64,000 bases of DNA, from NCBI GenBank assembly GCA_950295325.1, contig OX485803.1, forward strand, positions 372,001 to 436,000, written 5' to 3'. The notes under the pieces were generated by a model, which saw only the letters and a program-made list of their open reading frames with translations, did not search any database and was not told the origin of the DNA. This DNA is from Polytrichum commune. Its lineage: Eukaryota > Streptophyta > Polytrichopsida > Polytrichales > Polytrichaceae. Shown piece after piece: positions 24,801-47,505 of this stretch (position 1 is its first letter; each line of letters begins with the position of its first letter). A program made the position numbers and the translations under genes.

Positions 24801-27800
24801 AACTAACCTCACCCTCTTCCACGTCATCTACCCAAGGTGTTAACCCACCGCTAACCCACTCTTCCTCGGTGAGCACCTCACATGGCTCCAACAATGAGCC
24901 CTCTCCTAAACTAACACTAGGAAATTCACTCCCTAAGCCTACTTGGTGAAATGCAACCATTACATCAACCTCGGACTCGGGGTACTCCCTTAGCCATTGG
25001 GCATAATCCCCATTATCCCCATAATTGTAAAAATTAGGACCTAGACTTCCCGAGCCCGAATCTATAACAACCCTTTGACCTTCGGGATGGACGACTCCCA
25101 CCAATGCCTTGCCAATCTCATTCTCGTTTAAGTCATCAATTTCCTTCTCCAATGGCAAATACATCTCCTTCTTCATCCATCCTTCTAATGAACCAATGGA
25201 CACTATGACCCTATTACCCTCCGGACCATAAGTGATGGATGGTTTAGGTCCACCCCAATTGACCATAGCATTCGCCATCCGCAACCAAGGCCTACCTAGC
25301 AAAATGGGGAAGGTGTCCTTGTTGGAGTGCATTTTAATGACATGGAAGGTGACCAAGTACTCCTCACCTCCCGTAGTCATTCTACAATCCTTGACCATCC
25401 CCAAAGGCGTAGTCGAACTTTGATTTGCCATATTTATGACCAAAGGTGAAGGCCCCGTGAGTCCAAGTCCCAATTTTTTCATAGTATCCTCCGGTAGTAT
25501 ATTTAGACTACTCCCTCCGTCGACTAGCACATTAGGAACCACCTTATCTACTATAACAACTTCTATTTCTATAGCTCTCACGTCTCTTCCACCTTGTGAT
25601 TGGATCCTAGCGGCTATTTTAGCTTTCACCTTCCTCATCCTCTTGTGTACCGGCATTCCCTCCTTTAATGTTTTCCTTGCCGTGGGTGAAATTTCCAATA
25701 GTTGGCCGAAAGTAATATCCGCCTTGAGTGTACTAAGGTCCGCCCACAAGTCGTACCCGGTAGATCTTTCCACCTTAGAATTACCCACTACGTCGAATTC
25801 GTCTACGGGAACCCCCGGTCCTTCCCATTCACCCACATCGCTATTATCCAAGTCATGTACCGCATTAGTCCTCTCCCTATCTTGTAAAATTATATTTTCC
25901 CTCTCCACATCCTTAGTAGCTCTTCTAGCTACCCTATCCAACTCGGAGAGATTAATCTCTTCATCCGAAGAGTAATTTCCTTGCTCTCCTATTCCTACCT
26001 CCAACGGGGCATCCCCTCTCCTAGCCCTAGTAGTTACCGCTAGTGCAGGTGCTTCTTCAACCACACCCTTACCCTTCACTAACTCATATGTAATAGCATT
26101 GGTGTGAGGAGGCCATTGACTTTGCTCCTCTCCAATTCTCGTTGGGAGAGGAAGCATGTCATCACATGTGGCCTCCAACACTCCATCCATGAACCTAACA
26201 TCTTGGGAGTTAGATGGTCCCGGATCCGTTGGAGGCGCTTGTCTCCCGTTACTACCATTAGGTGGAACTCCTTGTCTATTTTGTATTGGAATGTAACCGG
26301 TTGTAGTTTGCAAGCCCGCCGGTGGATGAAAAGTTTGCCTAGCATTACTATGGTCATAGTATAAGTTAGGTGGCCTAAGTTCATTGGCCGGTACTCCTTG
26401 TGGCCTAGCACCTCGCATATTATCCCTTGCTTGTTGTTGTGGATTAGCCACCGGGTAAGGGACATTAATTATTTTGTCCGGTTGGCGACACGTATCCGAG
26501 GGATGACTTCCTCCACAATTGCTACAATTAAACTCTTGACCTTCGGACCAACATTGTCCTTGAGCGTGCCACCTTCCACAAAAGGGATGAAATTCCTTCT
26601 TCTCTAAATTTTGGCCACCTTGCCCTCTAGGTTGTGGTCCTCTATTGCTTCCATTTCCATAGTGAGGTGGCGCTTGACCTCGTTGATTTTGTTGAGGTGG
26701 GTTACCGTTTCCTCTTTGGTCACGGTTTTGTCCACTTCTACAAAATTGACGCGTGTGGCCCGGTTGGCCACATTGGACACACCATAATCCGGAAGAATGC
26801 CTACCCGACTCAACCGGGGGTGGAGGCCCCGGTTGTTGACTCCGGATCATTAATGACATTTGATCCGTGAGGCTTTGCATTTGTTTTATCATAGCCTCTT
26901 GGAATCCTAGTTGGCTAGCACCTAGTCTTCTCTCAACCTCCTCCAAGTGTGGATCCGTTCTAGGGGCCGGTAGTGCCAAAAGAGGTGCCGGTTCCCTAAC
27001 CGCTAAAGGTCGGGGACCGGTGTCCACAATGGCATATGGAATTTGGTTCTCATACTTAGCGGGTTCTACCGCTACCACCCTAGGGCGTATGGGGATGAAT
27101 TGTGGGATCAATTCATCCTCCCTTCTCCATAGCCTTTCGTGATCTTTATCCAAGTTTTCAATATCTCTAGCCGCACGCTTGGCATCCGCCGAGGTCAAGG
27201 GATTCCTTTCTAGAACACCCCTAATAGTTCCGGACTTAAAAAACCCTTGAATGAAAAATTGCTTTAGCGTGTCGTCGTTGAGCATGGTACCCACAAATCT
27301 AGTGCACACTAAATCAAACCTCCTAATGTAAGCCGAAATTTCTTCCTCCCTTCCTTGCTTCAATGACGACAATGCCCTTAATGCGGTACTTTGACCCACT
27401 TCCGGCCTAAATTCGTTAAGAAACTCCCTTTGTAATTGTTCCCATCCCCTAAAATGTCCCTCGGCATGATCCCGATACCATTCATAGGCTTCCCCCTCTA
27501 GAGTGGTAGGAAACCACACTAACCAATAACCCGGGTCGGTTATGAGGAAGCTAGCCAACCGTTCGATATACCGTTCCATGTGCTGAGAGGGGTCCTCATC
27601 CTTGGTCCCATAAAATTTAGGGAGATGAGATGGCATATCCATCGCCGCTAAATTTTGTGGAACCACAATTGGTAGGCCTCTTGGCCTAACCAATGGGTCT
27701 ATTGGAGGTATAGGAGGTATGGGCGGAATTGGGGGTATGGGTGGTGGATCCATCCCCCGTTCCTCGGCCATGGTGACCGGTGAACTATTCAACAATCCCC

Positions 27801-28074
27801 TATCAACTTCTACCGGGAATTCTTCTCTAAGTGTGTAATTTTCCGAAGAAGTTTCACCACTCAATTTGGAGGGAGTGATCTCCTCTTCAAGTTGAGCTCC
27901 AAGTTCTAAGGTGTCTAGAATTGACCTAGTCCTAGGTTCGACGTTCAAACAACTCTCTATTCTAACATTATCTTGTTCTAATCTATCACTGATTTTAGAG
28001 GACCGCCTCTTTCGAGTAGATTTCTCTAGTCCTACTATCAAACTTGGTTTTTGTGAGCGAGTCCTACCTTGCAT
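21835..28074 (-). CDS. Gag-pol polyprotein of Ty3/gypsy element, 2,079 aa, intact
   Basis: One open frame holds every domain in Ty3/gypsy order. Gag capsid-like region ~150-300 (LPKFYGTKDEDPSQHMERYI). Zinc knuckle CVQCGQPGHTRQFC at 432-445, then two more Cys/His clusters at 499-508 and 517-529. Aspartic protease NVLVDGGSSLNIL, catalytic D ~852. Reverse transcriptase ~1250-1430 with VFVDD at 1373-1377. RNase H with D in HVYCDAS ~1522 and further acidic residues. Integrase with H1730, H1737, C1768, C1771 and catalytic D1800, D1861, E1897. A GPYLV C-terminal module without a chromodomain. RT and integrase style (MPFGLCNAPATFQR, LGPYLV) points to the Tat/Athila side of Ty3/gypsy. The start is the first ATG and is conserved in the second copy at 59,105. 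No stop or frameshift is seen. Confidence 0.95.
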   Translation of the reverse strand: MQGRTRSQKPSLIVGLEKSTRKRRSSKISDRLEQDNVRIESCLNVEPRTRSILDTLELGAQLEEEITPSKLSGETSSENYTLREEFPVEVDRGLLNSSPVTMAEERGMDPPPIPPIPPIPPIPPIDPLVRPRGLPIVVPQNLAAMDMPSHLPKFYGTKDEDPSQHMERYIERLASFLITDPGYWLVWFPTTLEGEAYEWYRDHAEGHFRGWEQLQREFLNEFRPEVGQSTALRALSSLKQGREEEISAYIRRFDLVCTRFVGTMLNDDTLKQFFIQGFFKSGTIRGVLERNPLTSADAKRAARDIENLDKDHERLWRREDELIPQFIPIRPRVVAVEPAKYENQIPYAIVDTGPRPLAVREPAPLLALPAPRTDPHLEEVERRLGASQLGFQEAMIKQMQSLTDQMSLMIRSQQPGPPPPVESGRHSSGLWCVQCGQPGHTRQFCRSGQNRDQRGNGNPPQQNQRGQAPPHYGNGSNRGPQPRGQGGQNLEKKEFHPFCGRWHAQGQCWSEGQEFNCSNCGGSHPSDTCRQPDKIINVPYPVANPQQQARDNMRGARPQGVPANELRPPNLYYDHSNARQTFHPPAGLQTTTGYIPIQNRQGVPPNGSNGRQAPPTDPGPSNSQDVRFMDGVLEATCDDMLPLPTRIGEEQSQWPPHTNAITYELVKGKGVVEEAPALAVTTRARRGDAPLEVGIGEQGNYSSDEEINLSELDRVARRATKDVERENIILQDRERTNAVHDLDNSDVGEWEGPGVPVDEFDVVGNSKVERSTGYDLWADLSTLKADITFGQLLEISPTARKTLKEGMPVHKRMRKVKAKIAARIQSQGGRDVRAIEIEVVIVDKVVPNVLVDGGSSLNILPEDTMKKLGLGLTGPSPLVINMANQSSTTPLGMVKDCRMTTGGEEYLVTFHVIKMHSNKDTFPILLGRPWLRMANAMVNWGGPKPSITYGPEGNRVIVSIGSLEGWMKKEMYLPLEKEIDDLNENEIGKALVGVVHPEGQRVVIDSGSGSLGPNFYNYGDNGDYAQWLREYPESEVDVMVAFHQVGLGSEFPSVSLGEGSLLEPCEVLTEEEWVSGGLTPWVDDVEEGEVSLIHVDGTQEEDVIIESSKLEEPLHFKTTSTGIVVGQDVKDYPNVPSDWYRNKEEQAHVSEADWRYVDVKLKNGKTRQMKMGSKLGEKEVREYSNLVDEFSDTFAWSYDEFKGIPREMVEHRIPLIPGARPIRQKERRMNPQLQLLVKAELERLLKAGFIKPVEITDWVSPMVLVKKKNGKLRVCVDYRKLNSCTQKDHFPLPFITLLLEEVGGHSRYTFMDGYAGYNQISIALQDIHKTAFTTPWGTFVWVVMPFGLCNAPATFQRLVMYIFTDLLFKSMTVFVDDFSTQSNVDDHLHCVREALVRCRKMRLALNPDKTFLGVNKGVLLGYVVSEKGREPDPDKIAAISDLATPTNSKGISKLLGHVGWYRKLIPNFSKIAVPITHLLKKDVKFEWTDACQKAFEELRDRLSTYPVLIPPNWGKPFHVYCDASNVAIGSALCQATGEKEKDQPIAYASKQLTPAERNYSTTERECLAMVFSVKKFRHYLMCNPVVFFVDHMAIKYLINKAGLSGRLARWVLLLEEFDYTVEYKPGRMHLQADHLSRLSEEIGKNPVNDMLVDDSLFVVTSTPEWYAGIVEFLTTHKLPKEWTKEERRKVRVNSRQFVVVGHRLFRRGSDGILRRCVSKTEVEAILIACHDSACGGHFSGQLTGQKILRAGYFWPTLFKDAHDYVRKCDACQRYARDDLRMEMPLHVSLPLIPFEKWGIDYVGEVHPQSSKGMKYIVVATEYLTKWAEAKAVKTDTAEHAATFMYKNIISRFGVPKILVSDRGTHFLNDLIREMTEKFKIDHRKTTPYHPQTNGQTERVNGILVSILRKTVIDSKRDWDTKLTAALWAYRTTYKVTTRATPFSLVYGLEATLPIEYEVESLRVAVSTRLTESQSLRNRLTDLEALDEGRRMAAQHIEAIQRRRKITFDKRHKRRALTPGMMVMIQDARKLEFPAKFNAVWLGPYLVYEVFPNNSIQLETLNGELFPTRTSGSRCKEYRA

Positions 28075-28963
28075 TCCATAAGAATCGATCGACCCTCACT
28101 TGACCACACATAATCCTAGCAATTCCCCTCTTAATATTTTCACTTGTCTTGGTGTGGTTATAATTTTTTTTTAGGAGGTGAGGAAAAGAACCTGCAAGCC
28201 CACTTAGGTGAAAGAATCCCAATAGGGGATAGGCATGTTCATGTTAATTTTTTGGTTAAGTCGGAGCATCACCTCCGCACCTTCCCGCAAATTAACACTC
28301 ACCACAATACCGATTGTGAGGGGGTGACCTTCCGAGTAGATTATGTTAAAAGTCGAGGCTTCACCCTTCAACTTCTCACACCATCCACAATTCGGGAATT
28401 ACCCTCTACAACGGATAACAACAATCACGAGTACAAAAGGCATTCCTTAATTAGTTAATGAGTTCACTTTGAAGAAATAAACATACCTTGAGCAATCGCA
28501 TCCCCCTGTGAGTTAGCACTCCCCTCAATCGTGACTCAATGTAACAACACCATAAACTTTGTGAAATATTAATTTAATCTAGAGCATGAAATGACAACTC
28601 CCAAAACTTTGAGACTCACCCCGAGGTGAGTGTCAAAGTTCAATGTCCTAAGGTGAATTTACCATCTAATGTTTTAATGAGCTACTCGGTTATAGGTTCC
28701 TTTTAAGTTCTTAGCAAATCCCCAAAAAGGTTGAGGACGTACCTTCGCCGCGCTCCTTCCTCAAAAATGAATTTGCGTAATTGACAATGCAATTCATTCC
28801 AAGGAATAGTTGAAATACAATGAATTCAAATGTAACCCAAAGAGAGAATACTTACCGAGTTTCGGGTGCTCCTTCCCTTCTCTCAAGTTTGTGTCTCCAA
28901 TTTTTCCTAGTTGCCTCCAAGTCTCCTAGTCGCCTCCAAGTCTTGTAACTACCTTCCGCTTCG
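28075..28963 (-). other. Leader of the complete gypsy element
   Basis: About 0.9 kb of non-coding RNA leader between the primer site and the gag ATG. The same leader, diverged, is present in the broken copy at 58,241-59,104 (shared stretches around the GAGTGAGTCTCAAAG and CACCCCG segments). The ORF on the opposite strand at 28,144-28,458 has no counterpart domain and is ignored. Confidence 0.6.
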
Positions 28964-28981
28964 CTCCCGGCGGACGCACCA
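28964..28981 (-). promoter_or_regulatory. tRNA primer-binding site of the complete gypsy element
   Basis: In element sense, four bases after the 5' LTR end, TGGTGCGTCCGCCGGGAG begins with TGG as required to pair with a tRNA 3' CCA. Reversed, it gives a plausible tRNA 3' end: discriminator A, 7-nt acceptor strand CGGACGC and a T-stem starting with C. It is not the common initiator-Met site (TGGTATCAGAGC). I do not assign the tRNA. Confidence 0.65.
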
Positions 28982-28985
28982 ATTA

Positions 28986-31167
28986 TGTGAGGCCAAACCC
29001 CCCACCCTTAAGCGTCCGTAGTCCGAGTAGTGGGTTTGGGCTCACATTCCTCCGCGGTATTGGATTTGGACTTGGATGAGTCCATAGTCCAAGGTTCACC
29101 CTTCAAGTGGTATTGGATTTAACTGGAATTTCACTTTTAACAACTCAATGTACAATTTCAATACGTATGTGGAGAATGCACAAGTTAACTATATTATTTT
29201 AACCTCCTTATGCTCGGGTGCTATTTTGTCTTTGTTTGCTTCTAACGTCCATCCGGCCGCTTTAGCTACACAAGCCCTTAAGGATATCCCTCTCCTAAAT
29301 GGAGTCCGTGCCGTTGACTCTATACTACCACTTGAACTATCACTTGTGTATTCCGTATCGCTACTATAAGAGGTCTCACTTGGTGTCTCCATACCGTACA
29401 CAAGCCTTTAAGTATTAAGAAATACTTATGTGACTTATGTCAATCTCTCCCTCGCACCTTTGGTCTTTGCTTCCTTTGTCTTGCCATCGCGAGAGTGCTC
29501 CACATTCTCCATTAATTTGTGCACGTGGTTTATTTTTAAAGAGAGGATGCAAGTGTTAAAAAAAACACTATTCTCTATAGTCAATCTCAAATACATTTAC
29601 TTGTGAAAGCCACCATAACACTAACTAGCATAATGTAACTAACTACTTGTCTATGAGCTAATTAGGTAGGCTATCTACTAAGCTCCTTCATGAACCCATC
29701 TCTTTACTTTCTAATTACATAAACCTAGCTCCTTCATAAACCTAGCTCCTTCATAAACCCAGCTTCTTAGCTTCTAACTAAACAAACCCAGCTCCTTCAT
29801 AAACCCAGCTCCTTCATGAACCCAGCTCCTTAGCTTCTAACTAAACAAACCCAGGTCCTTCATAAACCCAGCTCTTTACTTTCTAACTAAACAAACCCAG
29901 CTCCTTCATAAACCCAGCTCCTTCATAAACCCAGCTCCTTCATAAACCCACAACTTTGTAGTTGTAATCCCCAACTACCTCACTAATTATTCAAGCCCTT
30001 AACTAATCTTCCTACCTAATTTCCCTAATTCTACTAACAACCCCTTTCTAATCACACAATTCTTCTCTAATCCTAAAATCCTAAAATCCTAGAGAGGAGA
30101 GGGGGAGAGAGAATTTCCTAACTTCACTAAGACTAACTAATCCACACAAGTATATTTTTGCACTCATCACAACATCAAGTGCTCAACTCTTAAACATGGA
30201 ACTTGCAACCACGTGTATTCAAAACATGAACTTAAAGTACCACAAATTGGAATCATGAATTAACTTTAAAATCCTTCACGTCAACACTAATTCTACCAAG
30301 AGGTCAAGCCCTCTTCAAGGCTAACAAGCCTTGGCTCTCAAACTAAAAACTAAGCACACACATGTGCTCCAATATGGCTTCCCACACCCACACTTATAAC
30401 TCGTGGGGTGCCTTGGAGCACAAAGGAAAGAGAGGATGAGTGAGGGAAGAATGAGGGATTATATAGTAAGCTTGAGGGGGTGAGCACCCTCAAGGCTCAC
30501 GATAAGCCCTTGAGATTTCCTCCTACTTAGTAGGCGCCAATCCTATCTTCTAAGTCTTCCTCCCTCAAATGATCAACAAGGATCCTAATTCGAACATTTA
30601 ACTAGCCTTGGCTTTCTACCTACCACACTTTACCAAACTTGGGATGCTTCAACCCAAACTTAGCCTCCTTCGCTTTCCGCCGCCATAACTTTCTCCCCTT
30701 ACTTTCCCAAATCGTCGCTCACCACTTAATTCAAACCACGATGCTTAACTCGTGATTTGATTGGTGCTTTGAGAATTTGCTTATCCTCCACCTTGCATTC
30801 TTCCTTGGGCCTTCCCCATTAAGTGGCCATGATGAGGTGGTCCACTTGTGCGCTCCATGTGATCCTCCATTCATCCCAATTCGAATGCACTTGCCTCTTG
30901 AGTCACTTTGGTTGTCTCCATCCATTTGTACTAGCCTACTCACTAACTACTCAATCCAAGTTCTCCTTACCTATCCTCATTCACTCAAATCCTTCCGAAG
31001 GTAAAAACACAATAACAACTCACATCCTAGCCTCTTACAACATGGTACTTCTAAGACTAACATTTCACTCTTTTTATATTTTTGTGAAGTAACATGCTAC
31101 TTCAAAGTGCATCAACTAACGTTTCAAGGGTCTAAGACTAAATGTGGGCACCCTTTTGGGCTCACAA
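28986..31167 (-). repeat. 5' LTR of the complete gypsy element (2,182 bp)
   Basis: Begins TGTGAGCCCAAAAGGGTGCC and ends GGTTTGGCCTCACA in element sense. It carries a 29,125-29,690 segment absent from the other LTR, and the minisatellite at 29,688-29,951. The 3' end motif GGACGCTTAAGGGTGG is shared with the LTR at 57,232 and the two solo LTRs at 46,858-49,990, so all belong to one LTR superfamily. Confidence 0.9.
29125..29690 (-). other. Segment present in only one LTR of the pair
   Basis: This ~570-bp stretch has no counterpart in the 3' LTR, where flanking sequences are joined directly. It contains a 70-aa minus-strand ORF (29,189-29,401) rich in Ser/Thr with no recognised domain. The ends show no terminal inverted repeat or target duplication. 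A deletion from the 3' LTR, perhaps through the adjacent minisatellite, is more likely than an insertion here. Confidence 0.6.
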
Positions 31168-31538
31168 TATGCATGGATGTAACATATTGGGACGATGCAT
31201 CTTCATACTAGAATAGTGGATGAAAACAACAAGGTGGCATCCACGGGGGTTGGCTTGGACCATGATAGGACCACATTAAAACATCATAATTTATATGCAC
31301 ATATCCACTACAACATGCTAGGATGATACGGGTCCAAGCTAGTATTGTACATTAGACATTGTCTCTTGGAATGCCCAAACCCTAAACCTCGAGTCCAAGT
31401 TACATGCACAACCTAAGTTTATGGAGTCGTTGAGTTATTTTTCCTAAACCCTAAACCGAATGACGCAAATTTCCACACATCAAAAAATTCCAACGTCCAG
31501 GTGGAATTTCTATACATTGGCGTCATGAAGCCATTGAC
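31168..31538. other. Receptor kinase 3' flank
   Basis: Short AT-rich interval between the gypsy element and the receptor-kinase stop codon; it should hold the kinase gene's 3' UTR (minus strand). No polyadenylation signal was confidently picked out. The retrotransposon therefore sits about 370 bp downstream of the kinase stop codon. Confidence 0.5.
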
Positions 31539-46088
<14,550 letters not shown>

Positions 46089-46195
46089 CCTTTCTTGCAC
46101 CTGGAGAGAGACAACACAGTTTGTAATACAAGACAGATGCAAATCCCATGCACATCACTTGAGACCAGGGACCAAACAACAACGAAGATGTAACA
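46089..46195 (-). promoter_or_regulatory. Residual receptor-kinase 5' UTR / promoter
   Basis: Only about 107 bp separate the predicted kinase ATG from the LINE target-site duplication at 46,196-46,209. No TATA box is evident. The original promoter continues beyond the insertion, from 52,826 onward. Confidence 0.5.
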
Positions 46196-46209
46196 TCCCC
46201 TTCTATGAT

Positions 46210-46857
46210 ACACTGCATAGGCCAACAATTACTACAAGCCCTCAACGATCCAGGCCAACTAGGCGACATATATCAAGGCCTAACTAAATACATAGCAGCT
46301 AAATACGGAGGTTCACTCCACCTCCCGAAACTTAAACAACAAGCATGCACAAGGTCACCCATAGCCCGAACCCTCTTCCTACTCACAAAAGAATACGAAA
46401 TACATGTTACCACGGCCAATCGAGCATTCCCCCTTAGGAATACCCCACTAGAGCAAGCATGGCTATCCAACCCAATATACACCACCCTTGATGATGCCTC
46501 CAAAAAAAAATCCCAAAAATACCTAGACAAACTTTACACACATGGCATTACAACACTAGCACAAATTCAAAACAAGAACACCAAGGCCATACTCACACAA
46601 GAGGAATACCGAAACATATACAAACTCGCACCCAAAACCATCAAAGAAGCCCTACACCAAGCCACAATAATATTCCCAATCACAACAACACCCAACCCCC
46701 TTGAAAATCATCCCCAACCACCACACACAACACCCACAAATAGCACCCTAGACCCCAACCACCAATCCCACCACGTGGACTACACACTAGGGCGGGCCAT
46801 CCACGAAATGGTTGATACAAAAACCACCAACCGAAAGGACAAATGGGGAGCACAAGC
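46210..46857 (+). pseudogene. LINE ORF2 fragment upstream of RNase H
   Basis: Open in one frame from the truncation point to the LTR A insertion. The frame starts inside the target duplication at ATG 46,205 by chance. The peptide (for example AKYGGSLHLPKLKQQ, PLEQAWLSNPIY) shows no RT motif; its position fits the linker between RT and RNase H. After the insertion the same frame resumes at 49,991 (ALKRKYLCQWL) and runs to a stop at about 50,201, showing the LTR cut a continuous ORF. Confidence 0.6.
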
Positions 46858-47505
46858 TATGAGCCCAAAATGAGTGCTCATATTTGTTTTATGTTTAGAA
46901 TTTATTTAGAATTGCAATTGGAGTGTTATTGAAACAATCAAAAGTATAAAAATAGTGAGGCTTGGTGTGAATTTATGTTTAGGCCTTAAGCCATTTTGTG
47001 TGGTGAATTAGAAGCTTAGTGACATTAGGTAGTGTTTTGATTAGAGGAGTAGTGTTTGAGGAGGCAAGAGGAAGAGCCTTTGAGTTAATTGTTTGAATTA
47101 GAACGTGTTCTTGTTGGTTTAGGGGGTGAGGAGTTAGGAAGTAGGATAAGGTCCTACTAAGTAGGAAAGGTTAGAGGGTTCGTGGTGTGGGGTGCCCTCC
47201 CTTCCTTCCTCCCTCTCCCTCTCATTCTCTCTCTCTCTCATGTGTGCATATGTGTGCGAGTGTGGGTGTATGAGTGTGGGTGTGTGAGTGGGTGTTGTAG
47301 TGTGGTAGAAAATATTTTGATTAGGGGGGACTTAGAAATATAGTTGATTAAGGTGGGAATTAGTTAGTAGTTTATTAGGATTAGTAAGGCTTGGTTAGAT
47401 TAATTAGCTAGGGGGTTGGTTAGAGATTAAGTAGACTAAGGGTTGAAGGAGCTGGGATGTATTAGCCACTGCCGCAGCTGGAAGCTGGGAGCTGGGATGT
47501 ATTAG

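Larger units (their letters stand above)
20167..31167 (-). mobile_element. Complete young Ty3/gypsy (Tat/Athila-like) retrotransposon
   Basis: An 11,001-bp element read on the minus strand. It is bounded by LTRs beginning TGTGAGCCC and ending CTCACA (element sense) and flanked by identical 5-bp duplications ATATG at 20,162-20,166 and 31,168-31,172. Order in element sense: 5' LTR 28,986-31,167; primer site 28,964-28,981; ~0.9-kb leader 28,075-28,963; one uninterrupted gag-pol ORF 28,074-21,835; 61-bp 3' spacer; 3' LTR 20,167-21,773. An intact ORF and LTRs with few mismatches by eye mean a recent, possibly still competent copy. No obvious polypurine tract was found just before the 3' LTR. It lies between SKI3 and the receptor kinase. 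Confidence 0.95.

Noticed and set aside
21835-28074. Plus-strand ORFs inside the gypsy polyprotein (for example 25,436-25,975)
   Set aside because: They are antisense shadows of a well-supported polyprotein and show no domains.
46205-46207. ATG 46,205 as a true gene start
   Set aside because: It lies in the LINE target-site duplication; the downstream frame is 5'-truncated LINE.
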